Part shown: positions 1 through 10,130 of the stretch, piece after piece | Numbering within the stretch: the stretch's first letter is position 1 | Layout of the letters: every line of letters starts with the position of its first letter | Program-made: the position numbers and the translations under genes | The notes under the pieces: generated by a model | Databases searched by the model: none | The model's input: the letters and a program-made list of their open reading frames with translations, nothing else | What the model was told of the DNA's origin: nothing | Origin: Thermodesulfobacteriota bacterium | GTDB taxonomy: Bacteria > Desulfobacterota_D > UBA1144 > Nemesobacterales > CSP1-2 | Reading direction: 5' to 3' | Length of the DNA: 56,743 nt | Assembly (NCBI GenBank): GCA_035559815.1 | Contig: DATMAT010000077.1 | Location: 1 to 56,743, forward strand

Positions 1-2
1 TG

Positions 3-617
3 ATTGGTAAACCGGTTCAAGTGGCCGCACTCATGGGCAATCAGCTCCATAAGGTAGAAATAGAGGACGTCTTTTGCTCCAATATAATATTTGAAAACGG
101 CGCCTTTGCCTCCGTTCAGGCGACTATCAACCAGCCTAGGGGCTATAGCGTCCGCCAGGTCGCCGGAGATAAGGGGATCATAGTCATGCCCGATGTATAC
201 AGTTTAACCTTCGACCATAAGGACCGGATACTGCTGGGCAAGTACGAATCCGCTCTTTCGGCTATGGTTACGGAACTCAAAGACTATCATTATCAACCCA
301 GAACAAAATGGGAATCTGTCAAGTTGATTGGGGACCCACCTAAGTGGAAAAAGCTAATGGAGCGCATGGGTCTAATTAAGATAAAAAGACCCCACGGTCT
401 TTCTTTACTGATGGATAGTTTTGTTGATTCGATCCTGAATGGAACTGAACCCCTGGTCAGTGGAGAGAGCACCCTGCCCAGCCTGGAATTAATTAATGCA
501 ATTTTACTCTCCGCCACAAGAAAAAGGACCGTTGATTTGCCGATTGATCGAGGTGAGTGCGAGCAGCTTTTTGAGGAATTAATTTCCGGTAAAACTCTTT
601 TACCGACCTCCCGCTAG
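3..617 (+). CDS. Gfo/Idh/MocA-family oxidoreductase, C-terminal part (5' truncated by window edge)
   Basis: The frame is open from base 3, before the first internal ATG at 48, so the gene begins outside the window. The visible part is the C-terminal alpha/beta domain of an NAD(P)-dependent sugar or cyclitol dehydrogenase. The stretch KVEIEDVFCSNIIFENGAFA, followed by a strand ending QATINQP, matches the family's open beta-sheet, where members read VEDTAV...FENGA. The Rossmann fold and the catalytic EKP-type motif would lie upstream, so the substrate cannot be judged. About 50 bases separate it from the sugar isomerase gene on the same strand, which suggests a carbohydrate catabolic operon. 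The family call is confident; the substrate is unknown. Confidence 0.78.
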   Translation: MGKPVQVAALMGNQLHKVEIEDVFCSNIIFENGAFASVQATINQPRGYSVRQVAGDKGIIVMPDVYSLTFDHKDRILLGKYESALSAMVTELKDYHYQPRTKWESVKLIGDPPKWKKLMERMGLIKIKRPHGLSLLMDSFVDSILNGTEPLVSGESTLPSLELINAILLSATRKRTVDLPIDRGECEQLFEELISGKTLLPTSR

Positions 618-667
618 GCGGTTATTCCTTAATAGTAGAAAAATAAATAAAACAAGGAAGAGCGCAA

Positions 668-1577
668 ATGAAATTTAGTTTTCATACATGCAGTCTTGAA
701 CGTTTGCACTTTGAGGAGGCAATAATCAAATTGGCGGAGGTCGGATATGCGGCGTGCGGGCCGATAATAGGGCCAGGCTGCCATCTCGATCCCTTTACCA
801 TCACCGATAGCCAGAAATCATCGTGTAGAAGATTGGCGGAGGAACTTAAGATAGATTTGTGCATTCTAAACCCTTGGAGAATTGGGGATTTTGTCATCGG
901 CGTGCCGAGCGGAAAAACCGAGCGTTTTTACACAAAGGCCCTGGACCTTGCGGCGGACCTGGGTGTGCCGGCAGTGAAATTCCTTTCCGGCTCTCTAGCC
1001 TCGAAAAAGAAAACCGATTTGCCTATGGCCATGAAAGTGTTCGGGTCTTTTCTTTTGTCTAGTGAAATCGGAATGGATGATAATGCCGGATGGCAAAATA
1101 TGATAAAAGTGCTCAGCGGAGCAAATCGGCGTTGACCTGCTGGTACAGAACCACGAAAACGAACTGATTGACACCCCGAACGGTTTTGTTCTGCTTCGCC
1201 ACCATATAAATTCAGGACGTTTACAGCTCAACCTGGATTGTGGAAACCTGTTTATTCTGATGGTCGATCCTGGCAAGGTCATAACCGAATTCAATGGGCC
1301 CATCCGTCATGTACGCATGAAGGGTATGAAAAATTACTATCCATTTGCTATGCAATGCCCGCCGGGGATTCCCGGTGACGTTGTTGATTGGGAAAGGGTC
1401 CTGTCGACACTCAAGATGGTTGGTTACTCCGGATTTATAGAGTTGGTCCCCTATCCGTGGTTTCCAGTCGACTTCCCGGAGCGTGCACTAGAGTGGGCGA
1501 TGAACTTAGCGGCAAAAGTCAAAATATATCACACCCAAGATGAAGCAAAAAATATTTCAAATCCTGAAAGTTTCTAA
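668..1577 (+). pseudogene. Sugar-phosphate isomerase/epimerase (xylose isomerase-like TIM barrel), frameshifted
   Basis: Two frames together make one protein. Residues from 668 (MKFSFHTCSLERLHFEEAI) run to a stop at 1135. The continuation AEQIGVDLLVQNHENE lies in another frame from about 1116 and runs to 1577. The QNHENE segment is the family's usual metal-ligand strand (commonly ENHG), and LDCGNLF is the next conserved strand. The shift occurs within about 1110-1122 and amounts to one lost or gained base. The C-terminal part ends in FIELVPYPW, a typical last barrel strand. It is either a real pseudogene or a sequencing error. The family acts on sugars and inositols, consistent with the flanking dehydrogenase and lactonase. 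The end overlaps the next gene by 38 bases. Confidence 0.75.
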
Positions 1578-2472
1578 GCGAAGGCTATTCTCCTGGGGGC
1601 GTCTTGAAGCCAAGTCGAGCGCCTTTTTAAAACTCTTCCCCAGGAATACCGAATTCAAGCGCTTGGCAACAGGGTTTCGGCAGACTGAAGGCCCCGTTTG
1701 GATCGCAGAAGAAAAATCTTTACTTTTCAGCGATATTCCTTCTAATCAAATCCTCCGGCTAGCGTTACGTGGAAGGATAGAGGTATTCAGGCAACAAAGC
1801 GGGTATTCTAATGGTCTTACGCGGGACAAGGAAGGCCGCTTAATCGCCTGTGAACAAAGCAACCGCCGAATAACCAGGACGGAAAGGGACGGGACGATTG
1901 GGGTCCTGGCGGATAAATTCCGGGGCAGTAGGTTCAACAGTCCCAATGATGTGGTGGTAAAGTCGGACGGCTCTATCTACTTTACCGACCCGCCCTATGG
2001 TATAATGCCCGGCCAGCAGGAGCAGCCCGTACAGGGGGTTTACCGCATCTCACCCGACGAAAAGGAAATTACTTTAGCGGCTGGTGATTTTGAGAGACCT
2101 AACGGGCTTGCATTCTCGCCGGATGAAAAGAGGCTATACATTGGCGATTCATCTTATCTTCGTCATATCCGCGTTTTTGAGGTGAAAGCGGATGGTTCTC
2201 TCTCCGGCGGAAGGGTTTTTCACGATATGAACGTAAAGGAGCCCGGTGCGCCGGATGGCATGAAGGTAGATACGCAGGGGAACGTTTTTTGCACGGGAGC
2301 GAAAGGCGTTTGGGTCTTTGACCCCGAGGGCAATCACCTGGGAACAATCATAACTCCGGAACAATCTTTCAACTGTGCATGGGGTGACGATGATTGGAGA
2401 AGTCTATATATCACGGCTCGTACGTCAATTTATAGGATTCGGGTTAACATTCCCGGTATAAAGGTCCCTTAA
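1540..2472 (+). CDS. SMP-30/gluconolactonase/LRE family protein
   Basis: A 310-residue six-bladed beta-propeller lactonase. Family marks are TEGPVWIAEEKSLLFSDIP (residue E50 corresponds to the metal-binding Glu of the EGPVW motif), NSPNDVVVKSDGSIYFTDPPYG-type text around residues 130-150, and PDGMKVDTQGNVFC further on, which supply the Asn and Asp ligands. Members hydrolyse sugar lactones such as gluconolactone using a divalent metal. The first 40 residues are basic and do not belong to the propeller; the ATG chosen overlaps the upstream frame, and a later TTG could be the true start. The position after a dehydrogenase and isomerase fits the step that opens the lactone made by sugar oxidation. 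The exact substrate is not visible. Confidence 0.87.
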   Translation: MKQKIFQILKVSKRRLFSWGRLEAKSSAFLKLFPRNTEFKRLATGFRQTEGPVWIAEEKSLLFSDIPSNQILRLALRGRIEVFRQQSGYSNGLTRDKEGRLIACEQSNRRITRTERDGTIGVLADKFRGSRFNSPNDVVVKSDGSIYFTDPPYGIMPGQQEQPVQGVYRISPDEKEITLAAGDFERPNGLAFSPDEKRLYIGDSSYLRHIRVFEVKADGSLSGGRVFHDMNVKEPGAPDGMKVDTQGNVFCTGAKGVWVFDPEGNHLGTIITPEQSFNCAWGDDDWRSLYITARTSIYRIRVNIPGIKVP

Positions 2473-2481
2473 TATTAGGTT

Positions 2482-3804
2482 ATGGGTATTAAAAATACCA
2501 TTCTTAGGCTAATTGGCGAATGGAGTGATTCTTCATCTAACCCGGGCAAAGATACCCGGCGGCCAGATTCGTTATTATGCGGTGTGGCACAACCATCAGA
2601 TTTCCCTAAGTTTAAAGAAACCCTCGAACGAATTCTCACCGAGAACATTATTCCCTTCTGGTATCCCCAGGTTATGGATATGGCTGAAGGCGGCTATCGT
2701 CTGAATCATGACCTCAGAGGAAGATGGAAAGGCCGGGCAAATAAGCGGCTTGTGACCCAAGCCCGAACCCTCTGGTTTTTCTCACGACTCACCGAAACCG
2801 AGTATGGAACGGCTGAGCATCTCGAAGCGGCCAAACACGGCTATGAATTTTTGCGAGAGAAGCTGTGGGATGAGGAGTTTGGTGGATTTTATTGGGAAGT
2901 TAACTCTAGGGGGATAGTCACCAAACCGGATAAGCAGCTTTATGGTCAAGCTTTTGCGCTTTTTGCACTCTCGCAATATGCATTAGTTTCTGGTGACCCT
3001 AAAGCGGCAACACTTGCCCGGGAGCTTTTCACCCTACTGGAGAATCGGGCGCGCGACCAGAGATATGGAGGGTATAGGGAGTTTTTTCAGCGGGATTGGA
3101 AACTACCACCAGAGGACAGCGGGGGCTATATCCACGCTTCTGCCACTGTAAAGCTCATGAATACCCATCTCCATCTTCTGGAGGCAATGACAATATATTA
3201 TCTTCTTACCGGGGATAGGGTCGCCCGGGAGAGGCTTATAGAGTTGATTTTTATCCAGAGTAACGCGGTGGTTCGGAAGACAATCGGGGCCTGCACGAAT
3301 GAATATCGAGAGAACTGGATGCCACTAAACGGCCCTGCAAATGACCGGGTCTCCTACGGCCATGACCTGGAAAACCTTTGGTTGCTGAGCGACTCTTGTA
3401 ACGCGGCAGGAGTATCTAGCGGTCCCTTGCTTGACCTGTGCCAGACGCTCTTCCAGTATTCGCTGCGATACGGTTTTGACCGGGAACAAGGAGGATTTTA
3501 TCACACCGGCCCCATCAATGCACCGGCAGACGGAAGAGAGAAAATATGGTGGGTTCAGGCAGAGGGGTTGGTGGGCGCGCTCAAAATGTACGAGCTTACC
3601 AGAGATAATGTATATATTGCATGCTTCTCGCGAACCTTAGATTGGATCGTCAGGCATCAGACGGATTGGCAACACGGTGATTGGCATGCACAGGTATCGG
3701 AAAAAGGAAGGATATCTGGAGACAAAGCCGGGGCATGGAAGTCCCCTTACCATAATGGTCGGGCGATGATTGAATGCTTGGGGTGGCTTCGGCCCTTCTC
3801 CTAA
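2482..3804 (+). CDS. N-acylglucosamine 2-epimerase (AGE) family sugar epimerase
   Basis: This 440-residue (alpha/alpha)6-barrel protein carries the AGE-family marks: LREKLWDEEFGGFYWEV, KLMNTHLHLLEAM, SYGHDLENLWLL with H294, WWVQAEGLVGALKMYELT, and the terminal SPYHNGRAMIECLGW with H424. The two histidines are the catalytic pair in family members. Such enzymes epimerise or isomerise at C2, for example N-acetylglucosamine/N-acetylmannosamine, cellobiose or mannose/fructose. No N-acyl-sugar pathway genes are present, so a disaccharide or free-sugar 2-epimerase is as likely. The gene follows the lactonase by 9 bases and is probably co-transcribed. It is the last gene of the sugar cluster. Confidence 0.85.
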   Translation: MGIKNTILRLIGEWSDSSSNPGKDTRRPDSLLCGVAQPSDFPKFKETLERILTENIIPFWYPQVMDMAEGGYRLNHDLRGRWKGRANKRLVTQARTLWFFSRLTETEYGTAEHLEAAKHGYEFLREKLWDEEFGGFYWEVNSRGIVTKPDKQLYGQAFALFALSQYALVSGDPKAATLARELFTLLENRARDQRYGGYREFFQRDWKLPPEDSGGYIHASATVKLMNTHLHLLEAMTIYYLLTGDRVARERLIELIFIQSNAVVRKTIGACTNEYRENWMPLNGPANDRVSYGHDLENLWLLSDSCNAAGVSSGPLLDLCQTLFQYSLRYGFDREQGGFYHTGPINAPADGREKIWWVQAEGLVGALKMYELTRDNVYIACFSRTLDWIVRHQTDWQHGDWHAQVSEKGRISGDKAGAWKSPYHNGRAMIECLGWLRPFS

Positions 3805-4329
3805 TCACGGTTAATCGTAGGAGGAGGCCGTCACCCTGGAGCCAGAGTTATTCGATATTCCCAACGAAGTATTAAAAGAATATCGAGCGTGACTTGACCA
3901 CACAGCCACCCAGATTTATCGTCCTGGATGGCTATACAGAGAAGACTTATTTAAATCAGGTTTGATAAACTTTAGGTAATTATGGATGAGGAATAAAAAG
4001 TAGTAGAAGGCTTTCGGTACCCGGTAATGATACACGAACTCAACCAGGATATCCCTGGCTAAGGAAGTCGCCATTTCACTGATAGGTATCATCAATTTCC
4101 AAGCAATTTGCCAATAATAGAGTTGTTCTCTCCTGCTGGTCCTGTCCTGGCATTAGATTTATATTCCGTATATATTACACAATTTGGCCGGTGAAATAAG
4201 GTTAATCACATCCTAACCGACTTTTAATGCTCACCTAACAATTCGACTAAGGGGGATTAATTAGGTATAATATGGCGCTCGTCTATTCAAGTCAGTTTGA
4301 TATAAAAATAATATTAAGGAGATGCGGAT
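3805..4329. other. Intergenic region between the sugar cluster and the glyoxylate gene
   Basis: I find no convincing gene in these 525 bases. A 22-codon stretch at 3821-3889 reads like protein (LEPELFDIPNEVLKEYRA) but lies between stops and may be a remnant. The last 130 bases are AT-rich and should hold the promoter of the fusion gene. A clear ribosome binding site, AAGGAGATG, sits at about 4316-4324, just ahead of the ATG at 4330. Confidence 0.5.
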
Positions 4330-7300
4330 ATGAGTACCGTTCGTAAGAGGGAAAATCAATACCTTACCGATCTTTCTCGGTCTAGGAATCTACTCATCCG
4401 GGACGGCCTGGAGAGTTCCTATCCGGATGTATATACAGCGGAAGCGTTGGCCGCTCTGTCCTACATGGCCAGGTTTAATGAGGACCAGAAGGAGGTTATG
4501 GCAAAAAGAATCCAGCGAAGGGCGGAGCGGATTCGGAACAAGCAAAGAATAACCTTTTTAGACCCAAATGACTTTATTCCCCGGACCAATATAAAGGTAC
4601 AAGACGCCAGGGACGGAAAATTTATCGGCCCGGAGATTCCGAAAGACCTGCAACGTCAGTGGATACAGGGAACTGGCCCTGCGGCTAAGCCGAACTCCCC
4701 GATTGAGAAGAGTATTCGCAATGTTGCCTATGCCTTACTTTCCGGTGCAGACGGCTGGATGTTTGACGGAGAGGATGCTTTGGGCCAGATCACCACCATG
4801 TCTTTAGACAATCAGAGAAACCTCAAACTGGCATTTCAAAAAGACCCTCTTTTTATGAAAACGGCAGAGCAGGTGGCAAAGGAGATGAATGAATGGGCAT
4901 TGGGGTTTTTCGGTAGAGAGATAATCAGGGATTGGAAAGAACAACTAGATTTTACCACCAAGATTTTTCGGGTTAGGGGATTACATCTAGACGATCGGCA
5001 CATTCGTGACGAAAACGGCATGGCCATGTCGGCATCGATTGTTGATTTGGTGCTTTACGTCGTGAACAATTACCGGCAACTCCAGGAATCGGGCTCATCT
5101 ATTGTTTTGTATCTACCGAAGATTCAGACTGCGGAGGAAGCAGCCCTCTGGAATGAAATGATTTCGGCCTTGGAAGAGTATCTTGGTCTTCCTATCGGAA
5201 CCATCAAAGTCTACGTACTCATCGAGCAGTTAGAGGCAACATTCCAGTTGATGGAAATCCGAGCAGTTCTAGGCAGGCATTTCGTTGGATTCAATACCGG
5301 CCGGTGGGACTACATTAATAGCGTTGCCGATGCCATGTGCTGGGATAAAGACTTTGTGAATCCAAACATTGAATCCATTACCATGACTTACGGCTACATG
5401 AGGAATTATGAAGACCGGGTACGCCGGGCAGTGAACACCCCGGATTTAAACGGTAATTTTGCACTCTGGCAGGGAGGGATGGAGACCAATATACCGGTTG
5501 GTTCTGAAGAGGGCGTCAAGAGTAGTATGGAGAAAGCGGTAGCCGGAGCGGAGCGCGAGCGGAGAGAGGGGGCTAGCGGTAAGTGGGTCGCTCATTGGAA
5601 GATGGTTCATATCGTCAGACCGGTGTGGGAAAAGGTTGGTGAGGATAACCAGCTCGGTAGGCCTTTCCCGCCCCTTACCTACACAAAAGAGGATGCGGAC
5701 GGTTTGACCCTACTCGAACCGGCCCCTCGAACAATTAGAGGAGCACGAAATCTCCTGAGCGTCGCCCTGCAATATGGCAATGCTTTCCTTCAGGGGTATC
5801 AAGCGGCGGCGTTAAAACCAGCCGACTTCTTCGGAAACGACGACGTGTTATATCTGATGGAGGATATGGCCACCGGAGAAATTCGTCTGAGCATACTTTG
5901 GGAGTGGTTACACAAAAAGGCCAAGCTGACCGAAGATGACCGCGAAACCGGTTTGAAATCGGATGACTTATTTACTGTAGATATATTCAAAAGGTTATTG
6001 GAGGAAGAATACCAGAAACTGCTCCGGGCAAGGGATAAAGACGTTCATGATGATTCCAAAGAAACCACCTTGCCCATCGCCCGGGAGATTGTGGAGACTT
6101 ATGTACTGGACGACGTCAAAGCACCCTGGTATATAGATCTTCTTAATATAAATTTAAATAATCATGATTTAAAAATCGCTCAAAAAAGGATAAAAATGTA
6201 CATGGAAGCGTTCAAGAAAGATGGGACAAGAATCACCGAGAATTTGGATTTTGTGCCGTATTCTCATGCCGAAGTAACTGAAGAAAACGAATCGGAGTTT
6301 TTCGAGAATGAGGTAAACGAGATAAAGCAATGGTTCTCATTGCCCCGGTTTAAGGGAATTACCCGTCTTTATTCCGCCCGCCAGGTTGCCCAACAGAGGG
6401 GAACTATCGAAACGGACTATCCGGTTGCCCGCAAAGCGGCAGAGAGGTTTTATAACCGGCTAAGGGAGTTATTTGCCAGGAAAGAGCAAATTACCACCTT
6501 CGGTCCCTATTCGCCCGGCCAGGCAGTTACCATGAAACGGATGGGAATCGAGGGTATCTATTTGGGCGGATGGGCTACTTCGGCTAAGGGTTCGACGACG
6601 GAAGACCCCGGGCCTGACCTGGCTAGTTACCCGTTAAGCCAGGTGCCGGACGAGGCAGCCACTATAGTCCGTGCCCTGCTCACTGCGGATAAGAACCAAA
6701 AATACACCAGGTTTAAAATGACGGAAAAGGAGCGAAAGGCTACTCCAAAGGTTGACTATACCCCCTTTATAATTGCCGATGCCGACACCGGACATGGCGG
6801 GGATGCCCACGTCCGAAACCTTATCCGCCGGTTTGTCGAGGTAGGAGTGACCGGATACCACATAGAGGACCAGAAGCCGGGCACCAAAAAGTGCGGGCAT
6901 CAAGGGGGGAAAGTACTTGTCCCGGTCGATGAACAAATCAAGAGACTAAATGCCGCGCGTTTTCAGCTCGATATCATGAAAGTCCCTGGGATAATAGTCG
7001 CCCGGACCGATGCAGAGGCAGCGAATCTGCTGGATGGCCGAGGAGATGAACGGGATCATCCTTTCATATTGGGTGCCACAAATACGGACTTGCCCGGTTA
7101 TAAAGACTGTTATCTGGCGGTCTTAAGAAGGTTTTATGAAAAAGGGGTAAGGGATGTCAACGGCCATTTACTTTACAAAATATCCGAGGAAGAATACGAA
7201 GCCGCTTATGAATGGTTCAAGCAGGTTGGTCTCATGTCCTATATCGACGAGAATATTCAGGCGTTAAAAGAGGGTAAGGAAAAGAGTATCACCAAACCGC

Positions 7301-8577
7301 TGGATAACGTCGTCACAAAATTCGTAGAGATATGGGAAATAGAATCAAAGCTTAAGACGTATGGGGAAGCTGTCGCCGAGTTGATGAAGTTTCAGATCGA
7401 AGAGGGCAGGCAGCTTGATTTAACCGTTGACCAGTGGTTTGATTTTTATAAAAGAGTATCGTTTCATAAGGCGCGGGAAAAAGCCCGGTCAATGGGCATC
7501 GAAGCCACATGGGATTGTGAATTATCCAGGACGCCCGAGGGCTACTATCAGGTTAAGGGAGGGATCGAGTACGCCATCGCAAAGTCACTTGCCGTAGCTC
7601 CTTTTGCCGACATTCTTTGGATGGAGACCAATACGGCGAATCTGGAAGAGGCACGACATTTTGCTGAAGCTATCCACGCTGTATACCCGGACAAGATGCT
7701 GGCTTATAACCTATCCCCATCGTTCAATTGGGATACAACCGGTATGAGTGAAGACGAAATGAGGAATTTCCCAAAGGAACTGGGGAAACTCGGGTTCGTT
7801 TTTAACTTCATTACATATGGCGGTCATCAGATTGACGGATTGGCTGCCGAAGAATTTGCCACCGCCCTAATGCAGGATGGGATGCTTGCCCTGGCACGCG
7901 TCCAGCGCAAGTTTAGGTTGCTTAACTCTCCTTACAGGACGCCGCAAACTTTGGTGGGAGGTCCTCGTTTAGATGCGGCCCTGGTTGCTTCATCCGGGCG
8001 CACGGCGACAACAAAGGCTATGGGGAAGGGGTCCACCCAGGTACAGCATTTGGTTGAGACGGAAGTCCCACCCAGAATTCTTGAGAAATGGCTTGAGTTA
8101 TGGGCAGATTATAACCAGATTCCAAAGACTTTACGTGTTCAACTGCGTCCACATAGGGCCGGCTCCGAGTTGTTGGAGTTAAACGTTGTGGATGAAGCCG
8201 GTGAGAAGATCGCTGACATTATATTTGCAACCATACAAGACCGGAGGGGCAGAACCATCCTGTCGGTCAGAGATCAAAATACGTTCAAAGAGGAATATAG
8301 GCAAAGACGATTAATGACCTTGATGCACTTGTTCTTGATCCATCGGTATAAGATTTTTGCCGTCCATTATGTTAGCCCTACCGACCATAACCAGAAGCAG
8401 GCCAAGGGGATGAAGAGACTAGGTATTTACGATGATGTAAACACGGAGGTTGGCCATATCATCGTGGCCGGGATCAATGCGGAAAGAATTAAAGAGCTGT
8501 TAAGTCCGGACCAGGAAGAGCTGAAGAAACTCATCAGCAAAAATTCCAAGACCAAAAAAACAAAAGCGGCCAAATAG
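4330..8577 (+). CDS. Bifunctional malate synthase / isocitrate lyase (MS-ICL2 fusion)
   Basis: A single 1415-residue frame carries both glyoxylate-shunt enzymes. Residues 1 to about 640 are malate synthase A-like: RVRGLHL at 214-220 (equivalent of the family's RPRGWHL catalytic Arg), [11 protein letters not shown] (metal-binding Glu), [13 protein letters not shown], and [10 protein letters not shown] with D512 at the catalytic-base position. Residues from about 641 to 1415 match full-length ICL2-type isocitrate lyase: [40 protein letters not shown], the catalytic KKCGHQGG loop with C855, [13 protein letters not shown], and the extra C-terminal domain ([36 protein letters not shown]). ICL makes glyoxylate and succinate; MS joins glyoxylate with acetyl-CoA to malate. 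All key residues are present, so both halves look active. A strong ribosome site precedes the ATG. Confidence 0.95.
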   Translation: MSTVRKRENQYLTDLSRSRNLLIRDGLESSYPDVYTAEALAALSYMARFNEDQKEVMAKRIQRRAERIRNKQRITFLDPNDFIPRTNIKVQDARDGKFIGPEIPKDLQRQWIQGTGPAAKPNSPIEKSIRNVAYALLSGADGWMFDGEDALGQITTMSLDNQRNLKLAFQKDPLFMKTAEQVAKEMNEWALGFFGREIIRDWKEQLDFTTKIFRVRGLHLDDRHIRDENGMAMSASIVDLVLYVVNNYRQLQESGSSIVLYLPKIQTAEEAALWNEMISALEEYLGLPIGTIKVYVLIEQLEATFQLMEIRAVLGRHFVGFNTGRWDYINSVADAMCWDKDFVNPNIESITMTYGYMRNYEDRVRRAVNTPDLNGNFALWQGGMETNIPVGSEEGVKSSMEKAVAGAERERREGASGKWVAHWKMVHIVRPVWEKVGEDNQLGRPFPPLTYTKEDADGLTLLEPAPRTIRGARNLLSVALQYGNAFLQGYQAAALKPADFFGNDDVLYLMEDMATGEIRLSILWEWLHKKAKLTEDDRETGLKSDDLFTVDIFKRLLEEEYQKLLRARDKDVHDDSKETTLPIAREIVETYVLDDVKAPWYIDLLNINLNNHDLKIAQKRIKMYMEAFKKDGTRITENLDFVPYSHAEVTEENESEFFENEVNEIKQWFSLPRFKGITRLYSARQVAQQRGTIETDYPVARKAAERFYNRLRELFARKEQITTFGPYSPGQAVTMKRMGIEGIYLGGWATSAKGSTTEDPGPDLASYPLSQVPDEAATIVRALLTADKNQKYTRFKMTEKERKATPKVDYTPFIIADADTGHGGDAHVRNLIRRFVEVGVTGYHIEDQKPGTKKCGHQGGKVLVPVDEQIKRLNAARFQLDIMKVPGIIVARTDAEAANLLDGRGDERDHPFILGATNTDLPGYKDCYLAVLRRFYEKGVRDVNGHLLYKISEEEYEAAYEWFKQVGLMSYIDENIQALKEGKEKSITKPLDNVVTKFVEIWEIESKLKTYGEAVAELMKFQIEEGRQLDLTVDQWFDFYKRVSFHKAREKARSMGIEATWDCELSRTPEGYYQVKGGIEYAIAKSLAVAPFADILWMETNTANLEEARHFAEAIHAVYPDKMLAYNLSPSFNWDTTGMSEDEMRNFPKELGKLGFVFNFITYGGHQIDGLAAEEFATALMQDGMLALARVQRKFRLLNSPYRTPQTLVGGPRLDAALVASSGRTATTKAMGKGSTQVQHLVETEVPPRILEKWLELWADYNQIPKTLRVQLRPHRAGSELLELNVVDEAGEKIADIIFATIQDRRGRTILSVRDQNTFKEEYRQRRLMTLMHLFLIHRYKIFAVHYVSPTDHNQKQAKGMKRLGIYDDVNTEVGHIIVAGINAERIKELLSPDQEELKKLISKNSKTKKTKAAK

Positions 8578-8589
8578 TGAATGAAACCG

Positions 8590-8619
8590 CAACGGACTGC
8601 GCATGGATGCAGTCCGTTG
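8590..8619 (+). terminator. Hairpin after the MS-ICL2 gene, probable terminator
   Basis: A perfect 11-bp inverted repeat (CAACGGACTGC ... GCAGTCCGTTG) with an 8-base loop begins 13 bases after the stop codon. The following T-run is weak (CTTCT), so termination may be partial; it could also stabilise the mRNA 3' end. Confidence 0.55.
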
Positions 8620-8831
8620 CTTCTCCCCGTGGTTCCAAAACAAACATTATTCGTAGCAGAGCGAGCCCAAACTTTATGCCTCCCTTTTTACCGACTTTAG
8701 GTTCTCAGAAAAATCGTTTAACTTTATAATTCTGGTAGTAGTATTTACCTGTGGTCGGGGAATGTACGTGCAGGTCTGAACGGAGAGCTGTACCCAGCCT
8801 TGATGGAAATTCATTCAGGGTATCTAGGTAT

Positions 8832-9212
8832 ATGGTGGGCTTGGATAGAGAAAAATTTAAAGAACTCGTGGACAAGGCATTCGAAAATATACCGGATAAC
8901 TTCAAGGAAAAGATCCGAAACGTTGCGATTACGGTGGAGGACTTTCCTAGCCGGTATGATTTGGATGGGCTCAAAATAAATGACGGCAGATTCTTGCTGG
9001 GACTTTACCGGGGAACTCCGCTTCCTCAGAGGAGCGTGTGGCAGGGCATACAATTCCCGGATAAAATCGTCCTTTTTAAGCGTAACATCGAGAGGATGTG
9101 CAGAAACGAAAAAGAAGTAGAAGAGAAGGTTAATGAAGTTCTTTTACACGAGATAGCTCATTACTTCGGGCTATCGGATAAAGAGATTTATGAGCTTATG
9201 GGTTCTGATTAA
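8832..9212 (+). CDS. Minimal zincin-type metallopeptidase family protein
   Basis: I place the start at the ATG at 8832, giving 126 residues; the frame is open for 27 codons upstream, but that part has no family resemblance. The protein begins MVGLDREKFKELVDKAFENI and ends with LLHEIAHYFGLSDKEIYELM, an HExxH zinc-binding motif followed by a glycine turn and Asp. This is the layout of the small bacterial zincin-like family (PF06262, about 120-130 residues). Its substrate is not known in the family, and no signal peptide is present, so it should be cytoplasmic. It follows the glyoxylate gene after a hairpin and is probably a separate unit. Confidence 0.85.
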   Translation: MVGLDREKFKELVDKAFENIPDNFKEKIRNVAITVEDFPSRYDLDGLKINDGRFLLGLYRGTPLPQRSVWQGIQFPDKIVLFKRNIERMCRNEKEVEEKVNEVLLHEIAHYFGLSDKEIYELMGSD

Positions 9213-9292
9213 GCTCCCCGGTAAACCACAGGAAATTCTTTTTTTCGGTTTATCACCGGTTTAACCAGGAGATCAATCGGGGGATTCTCCCC

Positions 9293-9355
9293 GCATGTCA
9301 TCCCCGAACGTTCCCCAATAAAAACATTTGGGGACAGGATTAATCGGGGATCCAT
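9293..9355. repeat. 63-bp repeat, copy A (inverted relative to copy B at 11925-11987)
   Basis: This segment is identical over 63 bases to the reverse complement of 11925-11987. Weaker similarity continues on both sides (CTGGATTCC on one side, GATCAATCGG on the other), so the full element is longer than the perfect core. It lies in the 289-base gene-free gap 9213-9501, where I see nothing else. Confidence 0.9.
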
Positions 9356-9501
9356 CTTTTAAAAAAACTGGATTCCTACTCCCTGCGTGCGCGAGGACAT
9401 GTTTCGTGGGAATGACCTCGTGTTGTACTCCTTAATGGATTCCGTTTTCTCATTATTCCTGAAGTAGGTCATAGTCTCAAAACATATCTTTATTCATTTT
9501 A

Positions 9502-9960
9502 CTACTTTTTAACCTTCTTCATAAAACTCTCCATGAACTCTGTAGCCTTCTTCAGTTGCTCAGTCCACCTTTCCTGAATTTTTTGAAAATTTTCCATGAA
9601 CTCAGTGACTTTATCGGGCAGGTTCATCTCGGACATTAGCTTGTTAGCCTCTTCAGTTAACTTGGTCTTTTCTTCTATGATCTGTCCTGTTATCCTTTCC
9701 ATTGTCTCGACGGCATTCTGTACCCAAGCCTCCTGAAATTTCTTGAATTCTCCGAGCAGTTTCTGCTGGTATTCAAGTATGGGTTTGGTCATTTTTTCTG
9801 TCCTCTGCTGATAGTCTAAAAATGGCTTTACCATTTTTTCCATCTGCTTGGGGTAATCGAAAAACTGCTTTGTCAGCTTTTCCATTTCCTTCCTCTGCTT
9901 TTCTAGGACCTTAATAAAATCATCAGGCGTGTCTTTATAGCTTTTCTTTTTTGAAGACAT
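9502..9960 (-). CDS. Coiled-coil protein with 14-residue tandem repeats (phasin-like?)
   Basis: A 152-residue, highly charged protein without signal peptide or membrane segment. Residues 27-68 hold three consecutive 14-residue units, EKLTKQFFDYPKQM, EKMVKPFLDYQQRT and EKMTKPILEYQQKL. The rest is amphipathic helix rich in E, K, Q and M, ending in KKVKK. Fourteen residues equals two heptads, so a long coiled coil is expected. The size and composition resemble polyhydroxyalkanoate phasins, and a phaC remnant lies at the far end of the window, but no phasin signature can be claimed. GAGAGGAGGG precedes the ATG. Function unknown. Confidence 0.75.
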   Translation of the reverse strand: MSSKKKSYKDTPDDFIKVLEKQRKEMEKLTKQFFDYPKQMEKMVKPFLDYQQRTEKMTKPILEYQQKLLGEFKKFQEAWVQNAVETMERITGQIIEEKTKLTEEANKLMSEMNLPDKVTEFMENFQKIQERWTEQLKKATEFMESFMKKVKK

Positions 9961-10130
9961 GTTGTTGATCCCTCCTCTCTAAGCTGAATTTATCAAATCT
10001 TTCAGGCGGTTTGAAACCCGAATTACCTCCCGACCGCCCATGCCATCTTATTATCCCACAATCTGATAATACTTGAAATATGTGATAAATTGATTGGGGT
10101 GGTCGAGGAAACCGATGATAAGGAATAAAG

